From assembly GCA_011389935.1 (NCBI GenBank), contig JAABTJ010000018.1, positions 1-58,600 on the forward strand: a stretch of 58,600 bases of DNA, written 5' to 3'. This DNA is from Desulfobacteraceae bacterium (GTDB lineage: Bacteria > Desulfobacterota > Desulfobacteria > Desulfobacterales > Desulfosalsimonadaceae). The notes under the pieces are model-generated. The model was not told the origin of the DNA. It searched no databases and worked only from the letters and a program-made list of their open reading frames with translations. Shown here piece by piece: positions 25,586-34,598 of the stretch (within the stretch, counting starts at the first letter, position 1; each line of letters starts with the position of its first letter). The translations under genes were made by a program, and so were the position numbers.

Positions 25586-26254
25586 CTACCGGGCAAGCAT
25601 GGCCCTCATCATGTCGCCCGCATTTTCCGCATGATCGGCTATGGAGCCGATAATCTGGGCGAGTTTGATCATGTGGATTACCGCCACCGGATCGGTTTCA
25701 ACCTGAAAAATCTTGCGCAGCAGCGCATGCTCCCGTTGATCCGCCTCATGCTCCATCTGCCGGATATTGCCGATGATTGCCTTTACCTTGCTGCGCTGTT
25801 TTTCTGAAAAATTCTTGAAATAAAGCCTTGCTTCCCCGACCATGCGGCTCAGCTCCTCCGTCGGCTCCACCACCGCGTCAACAAGCAGAAAAAGCTCCTT
25901 TTCAAGCAGCTCCGGTATGCCGGTGTCCGGCCTGAAGGACAGCCAGTTCAACGACTCCTGCACGGAATCAAGAACGGAGTCCTGCTCCCGCAAATACCGG
26001 AACAACTGAAATTTTTCCACGGGAAGCATCACGTTTTTGGGCAAATGGCCGCGAATACTGCGCTTGATGTCATCGGCCTCGTGTTCAAGCCGTATCACCT
26101 GCTGGCGATGATCCTCGAAAACCTCGCATTTCGAGGAGGCATAGCATTCAATGGCCTGCTGAAAAGCCCATGCGCATTCTTTTACTTTTTCAGCATGCTC
26201 CTGCAGCTGGTCAAACGGTGACCGGGTAAACAAAGACAGCAAAGGAATACGCAT
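25586..26254 (-). CDS. DUF47-family (PhoU-like) phosphate transport accessory protein
   Basis: A 222-residue all-helical protein of the DUF47/TIGR00153 family, distantly like PhoU. It has heptad-rich helices with paired acidic patches (EHEADDIKRSIRGHLPKN, MEHEADQREHALLRKIF). These can bind metal clusters in PhoU homologues. Members are usually encoded next to Pit transporters and are thought to regulate phosphate uptake. It follows the Pit gene after 33 bases in the same operon, matching that arrangement. GGAGG is just upstream of the ATG. Confidence 0.9.
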   Translation of the reverse strand: MRIPLLSLFTRSPFDQLQEHAEKVKECAWAFQQAIECYASSKCEVFEDHRQQVIRLEHEADDIKRSIRGHLPKNVMLPVEKFQLFRYLREQDSVLDSVQESLNWLSFRPDTGIPELLEKELFLLVDAVVEPTEELSRMVGEARLYFKNFSEKQRSKVKAIIGNIRQMEHEADQREHALLRKIFQVETDPVAVIHMIKLAQIIGSIADHAENAGDMMRAMLAR

Positions 26255-26287
26255 AACGCCTCCTGGTTACGTATACAACCGGGTTAC

Positions 26288-27526
26288 TTACACAATTGTC
26301 TGAATCAATTTGAACACCACCATACTCGTCAGGGCCGCAGCAGGAACAGTCAATATCCAGTATATCATAATTTTAAATATAATCGAAAAATTGACCGCTT
26401 CAATGCCCCTTGCAAGGCCGACGCCCATGACACCGCCGACTGCGGCATGGGTCGTCGATACCGGAAGGCCCATTTTCGATGCCACCAGAACGGTTGTTGC
26501 CGCGGCAAAGTCAACGGAATAGCCGCGCGTATTGGTCAGCAGCGTAATCCGTTCACCGACTGTCCGAATCACCCTCGCCCCCCCCATGGCAATGCCGGTG
26601 GCAATGCCGACCCCGCCAAAAAGCAACAGGTAATAGGGTACGGGGATCGTTGCGCCCACTTCACCGGTTTTCGTCAAAAAATAGATCAGGGCAAGAGGGC
26701 CCACAGCATTGGCAACATCGTTGGCGCCGATTGCCAGCGCCACGTAACACGACGTGCCGACCTGGATCGTCCGGAATATCATTTCCGGATCGCGGCCGGT
26801 CTCTTCCTTTTTCGAAAAAAGCCAGGTCAACAGCCTGCGCCCGCCGAGGCCGCCTGCGATACCGATCACCGAGGCCATGAGGGCAGCAGTGATATCCCCC
26901 ATGGCGATTGCCTTGCCCATGGGGGTTTTAAACAGAAACGACATGACAATAACAAAAACGGCAGTGCCGATAAAGACGGGGGACAGCCGAAGCGCTGCAG
27001 CAAAGGCATCCACCCGCGTAAGCACGAACCGGACGATAATCCTGAACATGATAAAGGAGATGATCATGCTGAAAACCGGCGATATAACCCAGCTTCCGAC
27101 AACGGCGCCCAGTACGCCCCAGTTGATCATTTCCAGGCCCCCCGTGATCAGGCCGAAACCCACCATTGCGCCGACAATGGAATGGGTGGTCGAAACGGGA
27201 AGCGACTTCCATGTGGCGAAGGATACCCAGAGGGAAGCGGCCACAAGGGCGGAAAAAGCACCGATCAGTGCTGTACGGGGATCATCCAGCGCCCTCGGGG
27301 AGATGATGCCGCTTCGGATGGTATCGGTCACGTGCCCGCCGATAAATGCCGCGCCAATAATGACCAGGATGCCTGCAATGATGATGGCCTGCCGCAGCGT
27401 GATCGCCTTGGCCCCCACAGCGGAGGCCATGGAATTTGCCACGTCGTTTGCCCCGATATTCCACGACATGTGAAAACCGACGATAAACCCCAGGGCTAAA
27501 ATAATATATTCTAAGGGCATGGGCAT
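26288..27526 (-). CDS. Inorganic phosphate transporter, PiT/PHO4 family
   Basis: A 412-residue integral membrane transporter of the PiT family, which imports phosphate (often as a metal-phosphate) using a cation gradient. The two inverted repeats each carry the family signature: GANDVANSM near residue 26 and GANDVANAVGP in the C-terminal half. Each is paired with a later PVSTTHS/AxVG motif (LPVSTTHSIVGAMVG, LPVSTTHAAVGGVMG). About ten hydrophobic helices are visible. The start is uncertain: ATG codons at 27526 and 27520 and a GTG at 27532 are all in frame, with no strong ribosome binding site. The DUF47 gene follows. Confidence 0.93.
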   Translation of the reverse strand: MPMPLEYIILALGFIVGFHMSWNIGANDVANSMASAVGAKAITLRQAIIIAGILVIIGAAFIGGHVTDTIRSGIISPRALDDPRTALIGAFSALVAASLWVSFATWKSLPVSTTHSIVGAMVGFGLITGGLEMINWGVLGAVVGSWVISPVFSMIISFIMFRIIVRFVLTRVDAFAAALRLSPVFIGTAVFVIVMSFLFKTPMGKAIAMGDITAALMASVIGIAGGLGGRRLLTWLFSKKEETGRDPEMIFRTIQVGTSCYVALAIGANDVANAVGPLALIYFLTKTGEVGATIPVPYYLLLFGGVGIATGIAMGGARVIRTVGERITLLTNTRGYSVDFAAATTVLVASKMGLPVSTTHAAVGGVMGVGLARGIEAVNFSIIFKIMIYWILTVPAAALTSMVVFKLIQTIV

Positions 27527-27947
27527 TACCACTGTTGTGATGGCTGTCCTTCAAAACGCTGCTGAAGCGCAGGCGCGGCATCGATTCAAAACAGTATTTT
27601 TCCGCCAGGAAATACGGATGCACGTAAAAGGTCCTGATCAGACGGCTTTGAAAAAAGTTCAAGATCGAGGCGCGTGCAATTTTTGAAGAATTGATCGTAC
27701 GGCTTAGCCGTACGTGAGATTCTTCAAAAATTGCGCGTAACGCAGATATTGGACTTTTTGCGAAGTCGTCAATACGGATTTGTTCTGCTCAATAACATAC
27801 GCCTCCGGTTCCCGCAAGAAATAAAATCTCCCTATCGGCGGAGGTTGGACTTGACGGTGAACGGGACAGATATTACCTTTACGTTTCACGGCGCCCTGGT
27901 GCAGGGAGGCTGCTTTTTGTACCGCAACGCATTTATATGGAATTGCC
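27527..27947. other. Intergenic region between pit and the M16 peptidase gene
   Basis: No gene is supported. It carries a full palindromic TGATGG/CCATCA-family repeat (annotated separately). The remainder is unremarkable, and no convincing promoter was seen for the divergent genes. Confidence 0.5.
27643..27772 (+). repeat. Palindromic repeat, long copy at 27.7 kb
   Basis: About 130 bases. The centre is a perfect inverted repeat CGTACGGCT-t-AGCCGTACG (27696-27714), flanked by further inverted arms (CAATTTTTGAAGAATT and ATTCTTCAAAAATTG). It ends CGCAGATATTGGACTTTTT. The same arms occur at 31.8 kb, and the outer parts at 9.7 kb. It could form a long cruciform or RNA hairpin. Confidence 0.65.
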
Positions 27948-30908
27948 ATGACAATCAGAAAAATATTGAGATCCGCCTTCAGCACATGGCTGGCGGTTGC
28001 CCTGCTGCTTCCGGCCGGGTTCGTTTATCCTTCCGAAACCCCGGCCGTTGACAGCCAGCAGGAATTGAAAGGGGTCCCGGGTCACGCATCAAAAGAAAAG
28101 TGGCCGCACCAGTACACGGATCTCGATCCTGCACCCGGGATTATTTTCGGACGGCTTGAAAACGGTGTCCGATACGTGCTGAAGAAAAATGAAAAACCCG
28201 AAGACAGGGTCTCCATGCACCTGAATATCCAGGCCGGCGCCTACCATGAGGAAGAACACGAACGCGGTATCGCCCATTTCCTTGAACACATGCTGTTTCT
28301 GGGAACGGAGAATTTCGCGCCGGGAGAACTGGTCAAATATTTCCAGCGAATCGGCATGAAATTCGGGCCGGACGTCAATGCAAGCACGGGTTTTTATCAG
28401 ACCATATACGACATCGACCTCCCCGAGGGGGACCCGGACAGCATCTCCGAGGCGCTGCTTGTACTGCGCGATTACGCAGCCGGGGGGCTGATACCGGAAG
28501 AACAGGTCAACAGTGAACGATCGGTGATCCTTGCGGAAAAAAGAACCCGGGATTCACCGGCATACCGGACATTCAAGGAAACGCTGGCATTCGAACTGCC
28601 CGGAACCCGGGTAGTCGAACGCATGCCTATCGGCACTTCGGAAGTAATCAACGCCGCGGACCGGGATCTCCTCAAAACATTTTACGACTCGTGGTACCGG
28701 CCGGAAAACATGATCATCGTCATGGTCGGCGACTTTGATGCCGATATTGCGGAAACGCATATCCAAAAACGATTTTCAGATATCAAACCGCGGGCTGCGA
28801 AAAAACCGCGCCCCGCTTTCGGAGATTTCGAACACAGCGGCGTCAAGTCTTTCTATCACCATGAAGCGGAAAGCGGCAGCACCCGGGTAGCCATTGAAGT
28901 CGTCACCAGAGACGATCTGCCGATAGACGGCGCCCTCTACCGGAAAAACCGGCTGCTGGAACAAATGGCCAACAAGATCGTCAACCATCGCATAGAAGTT
29001 CTCCTTGACCGCCCGGATGCGCCGTTTACCAGTGCAGGGATCAACTCGGGGCATTCGTTCCTGCATGTCCGAACCGCCGAGATAAGCGCCCGGTGCGCCC
29101 CGGAAAAATGGGAACACTCCCTTGGCGAACTGGAAAGAAACCTGAGAAAAGCCCTCACATACGGGTTCACCGAATCGGAAGTCGACCGGGTGAAAAATGA
29201 GTTTATTGCCGAGCTTGAACGGGCGGCAAGGGCGGCGCCGACACGGGAAAGCGGAAGCATTGCCCGCCGTTTTTTACATAATATAAACCAGGAGCGGGTA
29301 CTGATCCTTGCAGAGGAGAGACTGGCACTGCTCCAGCCGGTGATAGACGCAGCAACCAAAGAATCGCTGCACGAGGCCTTCCGAAAGGCCTGGCATCCCG
29401 ACCACAGGCTGGTAATCGTTACCGGAAATGCAGAAGTGGGGCAAAACAGAAAACAATTACCGGAAGAAACCATTCTTTCCGTTTACCATCAAAGCCGGCA
29501 GCAGGACGTGAAAAAACCGGAAGCGGCAGATGCCCTATCGTTCCCCTATCTCGAACACCCGGAAAAACGGGGTGAGATCCAGTCCCGGGTGGATATGGAA
29601 GATATTGGCGTCACCCGCGTTCTTTTTGAAAACGGCGTTACCCTTTTCGTGAAAAAGACGGATTTCAGGGCCGACCAAGTGCTGGCCTCCCTGCGTTTTG
29701 GGGACGGCAGGCGCAGTGAACCGCGGGAAAACGAAGGCCTTGGCAAAATCGCACAGCGCGTCGTCAATTTAGGCGGACTTGGCGCCATGGACAGGGAACA
29801 GCTCCGCAGGGCCCTTGCCGGCACCAACACCAGCGTATCTTTTTCCGTTGAGGCCGACGCCTTTGATTTTTCCGGCCAGTCGGTGACCGATGAAACCGGA
29901 CTGCTGCTGGAAATGCTCTATGCCCACATGGTGGACCCGGGCTACCGGGAGTCCGCCTTCACAAGGGCCGTCAGGCAGTTCGAGCGTGAATATGAATCGC
30001 TTGCCCATTCCATCGAGGGGGGACTGCCGCTCAAGGGGAGTCGGTTTCTGGCCGGAGGGGATACCCGCTTCGGTCTGCCGGATTTTGAAACCCTCACCGC
30101 CAATGAATTACAAGATATTGAAACCTGGATCGAGACGGCAAAAAAAACATCGGCGCTGGAAATCGCCGTGACGGGAGATATCGACCCGGAAATGGTGATC
30201 GAACGCGTTGCCGAGCGTTTCGGCACCCTTCCGGCAGCAGTGGCGCCCCCGCCCGAAAAAGACGCGGTTGAAAAAGATCGCCGCCCCGTTTTTCCCGAAG
30301 GCCGGCGCCTGGAGCATGCGGTGCCTACCCGGATGGAAAGAGCACTGCTGATGGTCTCCTATCCCACCACGGACATGTACGATATAGAAACAACAAGGCG
30401 GCTGAATACCCTGGCGGCGGTTTTTTCCGACCGGATGCGGATCAGAATCCGGGACGAACTCGGGGCGACATACAGCCAGGGGGCTTACAGCAGCCCCAGC
30501 CGCGCATATAAAGGATACGGCCTGTTCAATGCCTATGTGATTATCGATCCGGACAACCCGGCATTGATTGAAGACGAAATCAGGAAGATCGCGGCAGATA
30601 TCAAGGGGAAGGGCATCACCGAAGACGAGCTCGAAAGAGCCGTGAAGCCGATCCTTGCCGGTATCACCAGTCAGGTGAAGACGAATACCTACTGGCTGAA
30701 CACGGTGCTGAAAGGCGCCGCGCGCCATCCCGCGCAACTGGCGTGGAGCCGGACGATATTCATGGATTATTCCTCCATAACCGTTTCCGATATCAACAAT
30801 ATGGCTGCGGCCTATCTTGATGGCGAGGCGGCAGCCACCCTGCTTTTTTACCCGTCAAAAACCGGGGAAAACGGTGACACTGGCGAAGAAAATGAGAAAA
30901 AGCCATGA
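27948..30908 (+). CDS. M16-family zinc metallopeptidase (PqqL/insulinase-like), periplasmic
   Basis: A 986-residue secreted or periplasmic peptidase with an N-terminal signal segment (about 8-30). The catalytic domain has HFLEH (His110, Glu113, His114) and the third ligand Glu190, at the family spacing of 76 residues. Further M16 domains follow, the last with ARIRDELGATYSQG-type substrate-binding sequence (RIRIRDELGATYS). The length of four M16 units resembles PqqL/YhjJ proteins that cut peptides in a closed chamber. The 3' end overlaps the DUF362 gene by ATGA. Substrate unknown. The ATG has only a weak ribosome binding site. Confidence 0.9.
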   Translation: MTIRKILRSAFSTWLAVALLLPAGFVYPSETPAVDSQQELKGVPGHASKEKWPHQYTDLDPAPGIIFGRLENGVRYVLKKNEKPEDRVSMHLNIQAGAYHEEEHERGIAHFLEHMLFLGTENFAPGELVKYFQRIGMKFGPDVNASTGFYQTIYDIDLPEGDPDSISEALLVLRDYAAGGLIPEEQVNSERSVILAEKRTRDSPAYRTFKETLAFELPGTRVVERMPIGTSEVINAADRDLLKTFYDSWYRPENMIIVMVGDFDADIAETHIQKRFSDIKPRAAKKPRPAFGDFEHSGVKSFYHHEAESGSTRVAIEVVTRDDLPIDGALYRKNRLLEQMANKIVNHRIEVLLDRPDAPFTSAGINSGHSFLHVRTAEISARCAPEKWEHSLGELERNLRKALTYGFTESEVDRVKNEFIAELERAARAAPTRESGSIARRFLHNINQERVLILAEERLALLQPVIDAATKESLHEAFRKAWHPDHRLVIVTGNAEVGQNRKQLPEETILSVYHQSRQQDVKKPEAADALSFPYLEHPEKRGEIQSRVDMEDIGVTRVLFENGVTLFVKKTDFRADQVLASLRFGDGRRSEPRENEGLGKIAQRVVNLGGLGAMDREQLRRALAGTNTSVSFSVEADAFDFSGQSVTDETGLLLEMLYAHMVDPGYRESAFTRAVRQFEREYESLAHSIEGGLPLKGSRFLAGGDTRFGLPDFETLTANELQDIETWIETAKKTSALEIAVTGDIDPEMVIERVAERFGTLPAAVAPPPEKDAVEKDRRPVFPEGRRLEHAVPTRMERALLMVSYPTTDMYDIETTRRLNTLAAVFSDRMRIRIRDELGATYSQGAYSSPSRAYKGYGLFNAYVIIDPDNPALIEDEIRKIAADIKGKGITEDELERAVKPILAGITSQVKTNTYWLNTVLKGAARHPAQLAWSRTIFMDYSSITVSDINNMAAAYLDGEAAATLLFYPSKTGENGDTGEENEKKP

Positions 30909-31681
30909 CACCGCCGGCCATTGTCGACTTCATCGACTACCGCACTTCCGTATTCGAAGCGCTCGAAACAATTGACGCCGGCCGAGTTCTATCGGAACAG
31001 GACGCGGTATTGATCAAGCCCAACCTGGTTTCCAACCAGTCCTTCCCGGTGACGACATCCCCCGCATGCTGCGGGGTGATAATCGATTATGTGCGGTCCT
31101 TCAGCCGGGCAGAAATCGTTATTGCCGAGGGGACGGGAAACCCGGGGTGCAATACAATGGAAGTGTTTCACCAGTTGGGTTTTACCCGCCTTGCATCCGA
31201 CAAAAATGTCGGGCTTGTCGATTTAAACGACTGCGACATCCCCTTGGTCCGTCTTGAAAACAAGGAATGCAGACGGTTTCCGGAATTTTATATGCCGGAA
31301 ATCGCCATGAGCCATTTCATCGTGTCCGTGCCGGTGCTCAAAGCCCACAGCCTCTCTGTTTTTACGGGAACAATGAAAAACATGGTGGGATTTGCCCCGC
31401 CCGAACATTACGCCGGAAGCGGCGGCATCTGGAACAAGGCCGAATTTCATATCGACATTCACCAGGCCATCATGGATATCAACGACTACCGGCATGCGGA
31501 CCTGACGGTCCTTGACGCTTCGGTCGGCCTTGCGACGTATCACCTGGGGGGGCCCGAATGCAATCCGCCGGCGGGAAAACTGGTCGCAGGATTCGACCCG
31601 GTGGCAGTGGACAGGGCCGCCGCCGGCATGCTCGGACTGGACTGGCGGACAATCGGACATCTGGCGGCGGATTTTTTTTAA
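30905..31681 (+). CDS. DUF362-domain protein
   Basis: A 258-residue protein of the DUF362 type: VLIKPNLVSNQSFPVTTSPA near the start, AEIVIAEGTGNPG, then VSVPVLKAHSLSVFTGTMKNMVG and a C-terminal DPVAVDRAAAGMLGLDW. DUF362 proteins are widespread in anaerobes and often carry ferredoxin domains; this one has no CxxCxxC ferredoxin motif. Function unknown. It overlaps the M16 peptidase gene by ATGA, so the two are probably translated together, an association I have not seen described. The C-terminus is short compared with some members. Confidence 0.82.
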   Translation: MTPPAIVDFIDYRTSVFEALETIDAGRVLSEQDAVLIKPNLVSNQSFPVTTSPACCGVIIDYVRSFSRAEIVIAEGTGNPGCNTMEVFHQLGFTRLASDKNVGLVDLNDCDIPLVRLENKECRRFPEFYMPEIAMSHFIVSVPVLKAHSLSVFTGTMKNMVGFAPPEHYAGSGGIWNKAEFHIDIHQAIMDINDYRHADLTVLDASVGLATYHLGGPECNPPAGKLVAGFDPVAVDRAAAGMLGLDWRTIGHLAADFF

Positions 31682-31986
31682 TACCATTGGTTGATGGACT
31701 CGTTAAAGTCGTTTTTTCGATGGCAAAAAAAAGCGCAAGATCAAGGCGCGCGAATCTTGAGGAATTGAGCGTACTTGGCCGTACGTAAAATTTCTCAAGA
31801 TGAAGCGCAACGCAGATATTGGACTTTTTTCTTTGCCATCATTGGTTGCCAGCGCATAAAAGTTCTGTTATATACACGCATCCGGCCAATCCCCGGAAAG
31901 TATCAGACGCACCAAAACGCCTGACATCAGGACGCTTTTGCAAGGCAGTACAATGATGCATATTCATATATTTGTAAGGACAGGCA
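31682..31986. other. Intergenic region upstream of resB
   Basis: No gene is supported. A long palindromic repeat fills the first half (annotated separately). The second half holds AT-rich sequence that may contain the resB promoter, but no clear boxes were found. Confidence 0.5.
31689..31843 (+). repeat. Palindromic repeat, long copy at 31.8 kb
   Basis: About 155 bases. Outer ends TTGGTTGATGG and CCATCATTGG are inverted. Inside are GCGCAAGATCAAGGCGCG, CTTGAGGAATTGAGCGTAC, GTACGTAAAATTTCTCAAGA and GAAGCGCAACGCAGATATTGGACTTTTT. These match the copy at 27.7 kb, with diverged centres, and the short copy at 9.7 kb on the other strand. Directly follows the DUF362 stop and could act as a transcript 3' structure. 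Confidence 0.65.
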
Positions 31987-33378
31987 ATGAATAACAACAT
32001 TCAATCCGTCAACCTGAGCGACCGGATCTGGAATTTTTTCGCCTCGGTAAAACTTTCCGTGATTCTGCTTTTGACCCTGGCGCTGACATCGGTTATCGGC
32101 ACCCTTATCCCGCAGCACAAGCAGGCATCGCAGTACCTTCAGCAATACGGGGAATTCTGGCACGGAATTTTCCAAACGCTGAAATTTTACGATATGTACG
32201 GCTCGTGGTGGTTTCAGCTGCTGCTCGCCTTGCTGATGGTCAATATCGTGGTCTGCTCCATCGACAGGCTGAGTACCACATGGAAAATCATCTTTCCGGA
32301 AAAACCGGTATACCGGGCGGATCGCTTCAAAAAAAGCGCTTCTCACAAATCGTTTCAAACCGGGGAGACCCCTGAAAACCTGCAAAAACCCCTGAACGAT
32401 TACATGAACGCGCATTTCCGGCACTGCCGCGTCGAAACGATGAAAAACGGGTATCGCATATACGGGGAAAAAGGGCGCTGGACAAGACTGGGCGCCTATA
32501 TCATCCACCTGAGCATTCTTCTGCTGGCACTGGGCGTGCTGATAAGCTCGCTTTTCGGATACGAAGGACACATGAACCTGCCGGTCGGTGACACGGCCAA
32601 CACCATGAAACTGCGGCACTCCGACGCCCGCGTAGGGCTTGATTTCAGCCTGCGATGCGACGATTTTTCCGTCCAGCACTACCCGTCCGGAATGCCGAAG
32701 GAATACCGTTCCGAACTTGCCATCATCGAAAACGACGAAGTCGTCGAAAAAAGAAGCCTCATCGTCAACAGTCCCATACGGTACAAGGGGTTTAACATTT
32801 TTCAATCCACCTACGGCCGGATACCGGGAGAGACGTTCACACTGATCTTTACGGACAATACCTCCGGGCTCCAGATATCGAAAAAAGCATCCATGGGGGA
32901 AGAGCTCGCACTCCCCGGCGGAAAAGGGAAGATCACGGTTGAAGACTATTCCAACAACTTCAACTTCCGGGGGCACAACCTCGGCCCCACGTACCTCAGC
33001 ATGCTGACGCCCTCTTCCGGAAACCCCAGGCCCCTGATACTTCCCGTCGAGCACCCGAACTTTGACCGGATGCGGCAGGGGGAATTCACCATCAATGTGG
33101 ACAACGTGGACTATCGATACTTTACCGGGCTTCAAATATCGAGAGACCCCGGCATCCCGGTTGTTTATACAAGCTTTGTAATCATGATCTTCGGTTTTTT
33201 AATTACATTCTACATGGCGCACCGGCAAATCTGCATCGAAGCACGCCGCAGCGACGGGAAATCAACTTCGATAACGGTTTCCGGCATATCCCCGAACCGT
33301 CGTCCCGGCGTCAACATCGCCGTCAACAGGGTCGCGGGAAAAATCGAACGAATCATACAGCAACACAAAAACACGTAA
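31987..33378 (+). CDS. resB: Cytochrome c biogenesis protein ResB (Ccs1)
   Basis: A 463-residue System II heme-handling membrane protein. Three N-terminal helices are visible (about 20-42, 72-92, 171-194), then a large periplasmic domain, and a final helix near 398-416. With CcsA it moves heme across the membrane and ligates it to CXXCH motifs of apocytochromes in the periplasm. Conserved features include SVILLLTLALTSVIGTLIPQ near the start and RYKGFNIFQSTYG in the periplasmic domain. AAGGA precedes the ATG. ccsA follows after 12 bases, then the qrc operon, whose cytochrome subunit needs this system. Confidence 0.92.
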   Translation: MNNNIQSVNLSDRIWNFFASVKLSVILLLTLALTSVIGTLIPQHKQASQYLQQYGEFWHGIFQTLKFYDMYGSWWFQLLLALLMVNIVVCSIDRLSTTWKIIFPEKPVYRADRFKKSASHKSFQTGETPENLQKPLNDYMNAHFRHCRVETMKNGYRIYGEKGRWTRLGAYIIHLSILLLALGVLISSLFGYEGHMNLPVGDTANTMKLRHSDARVGLDFSLRCDDFSVQHYPSGMPKEYRSELAIIENDEVVEKRSLIVNSPIRYKGFNIFQSTYGRIPGETFTLIFTDNTSGLQISKKASMGEELALPGGKGKITVEDYSNNFNFRGHNLGPTYLSMLTPSSGNPRPLILPVEHPNFDRMRQGEFTINVDNVDYRYFTGLQISRDPGIPVVYTSFVIMIFGFLITFYMAHRQICIEARRSDGKSTSITVSGISPNRRPGVNIAVNRVAGKIERIIQQHKNT

Positions 33379-33390
33379 AGGACCTATCGG

Positions 33391-34224
33391 ATGATGGATA
33401 GCACATCAATTATATCGTATGTCACTTTTATTTTCGGCATTGCGGCTTTTTTTTACGCAATCGGCTGGATATTCAAGTCAAAAACCGCGGGAAGGCTCGG
33501 CACCGCCGCCATGGTCATTGCAACAGCCGGCAATGCGGCTGGCTTCGTCCTCCGGTGGGTGGAAACCTACCAGGTGGGATACGGCCATATACCGCTGTCC
33601 AACCTCTATGAATCACTGGCCTTTTTTTCAATGGCCATGGGAGTTGTCTACCTTTTTGTCGAATACCGGTATAAAATCCGTGTTATCGGTATGTTTGCCG
33701 CACTTGCGGCCTTTCTGGCCCTGGCATATGCGTCGCTGCCTTCCATAGGCAGCCAGATCCAGCCGTTGATGCCGGCATTGCAGAGTAATTGGCTCATCGT
33801 GCACGTAATATCCTACTTTTTCGGATATGCGGCCCTCACCCTGGCCTTCTGCGTCAGCATCCTGTTTTTGATCAAAAACGCATCCCAAAACCCGGATTCC
33901 GGGATCCTGGGGCACATCCCGTCCGTAAAGGTTCTGGACGAACTGACATACCAGCTGGTCATATTCGGTTTTCTCCTGATTACACTGGGCCTTATAACCG
34001 GCGCGGTCTGGGCCGAACAGGCATGGGGGCGGTACTGGGGATGGGATCCCAAGGAGACATGGTCCCTGATTACCTGGTTTATATACGCCACCCTGCTCCA
34101 TGCACGCCTCATGCGCGGATGGGAGGGAAAAAGGCTTGCGTATATTTCGGTCCTTGGTTTTGCAGCGGTTTTGTTCACGTATTTCGGCGTAAATCTGCTC
34201 CCGGGTCTGCACAGCTACCTCTAG
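33391..34224 (+). CDS. ccsA: Cytochrome c biogenesis protein CcsA (ResC/CcsB type)
   Basis: A 277-residue polytopic heme transporter/ligase partner of ResB. About eight hydrophobic helices are visible. The tryptophan-rich WWD heme-binding motif reads WGRYWGWDPKETW near 210-222. Conserved histidines lie in VHVISYF and in the C-terminal LLHARL. System II uses ResB and CcsA in place of the CcmA-H machinery. The start is one of two adjacent ATG codons; AAAGGACC precedes them. A GC palindrome follows the gene. Confidence 0.93.
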   Translation: MMDSTSIISYVTFIFGIAAFFYAIGWIFKSKTAGRLGTAAMVIATAGNAAGFVLRWVETYQVGYGHIPLSNLYESLAFFSMAMGVVYLFVEYRYKIRVIGMFAALAAFLALAYASLPSIGSQIQPLMPALQSNWLIVHVISYFFGYAALTLAFCVSILFLIKNASQNPDSGILGHIPSVKVLDELTYQLVIFGFLLITLGLITGAVWAEQAWGRYWGWDPKETWSLITWFIYATLLHARLMRGWEGKRLAYISVLGFAAVLFTYFGVNLLPGLHSYL

Positions 34225-34254
34225 CGGCACAAAAAAGAGGATCGGCATTTTTTT

Positions 34255-34279
34255 ACGGGCACGGGGGCGCCGTGCCCGT
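34255..34279. repeat. GC palindrome ACGGGCACGG/CCGTGCCCGT
   Basis: A perfect 10-bp stem with a 5-base loop (GGGCG), 31 bases after ccsA. A near-identical 30-base palindrome lies after comEC at 44.1 kb. No T-run follows, so a terminator role is uncertain; it looks like a dispersed palindromic unit. Confidence 0.7.
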
Positions 34280-34398
34280 ACGGGGCGTGCTTGATCCAAA
34301 ATCCACCGGCCCCTGCGCATGCTGATCCCATAGGCTTTGCCCGCCCTTCAACCGCCTGCGCCCGGCCTCCGGCCCTTCTTTCCCGTTCCATATTTCTA

Positions 34399-34427
34399 TT
34401 GACAATTTTTCCCAAAACAGATATCAG
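34399..34427 (+). promoter_or_regulatory. Weak predicted promoter of the qrc operon
   Basis: A perfect TTGACA followed after 17 bases by TATCAG in an AT-rich tract. The leader would be about 165 bases. The -10 box is poor, so the call is tentative. Confidence 0.3.
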
Positions 34428-34598
34428 TTTTTTTTTACTACATTTGGACAGTTTCGTAAAAAGAGTATACAGTTTACCAGAATTTCCGTATTCACCCGCC
34501 AAAACCCTTTTTATGATCCTGTTCCGGTTTACTTGCAACCATTTACAAATATATGCGGATATAAACGACAAACCCCAACAGATTGTGACGGAGTACCC

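Larger units (their letters stand above)
34225..34598. other. Intergenic region between ccsA and qrcA
   Basis: No gene is supported. It contains a palindromic ACGGGCACGG repeat at its left end and an AT-rich tract with a TTGACA-like box nearer qrcA. A separate qrc promoter here is likely. Confidence 0.5.

Noticed and set aside
26447-27499. A 350-codon plus-strand open frame opposite the Pit transporter
   Set aside because: Composition is rich in Arg, Gly, His and Asp, as expected from the antisense of a hydrophobic membrane protein gene.
31927-33135. A 402-codon minus-strand open frame opposite resB
   Set aside because: Antisense to a well-conserved membrane protein gene; no independent support.
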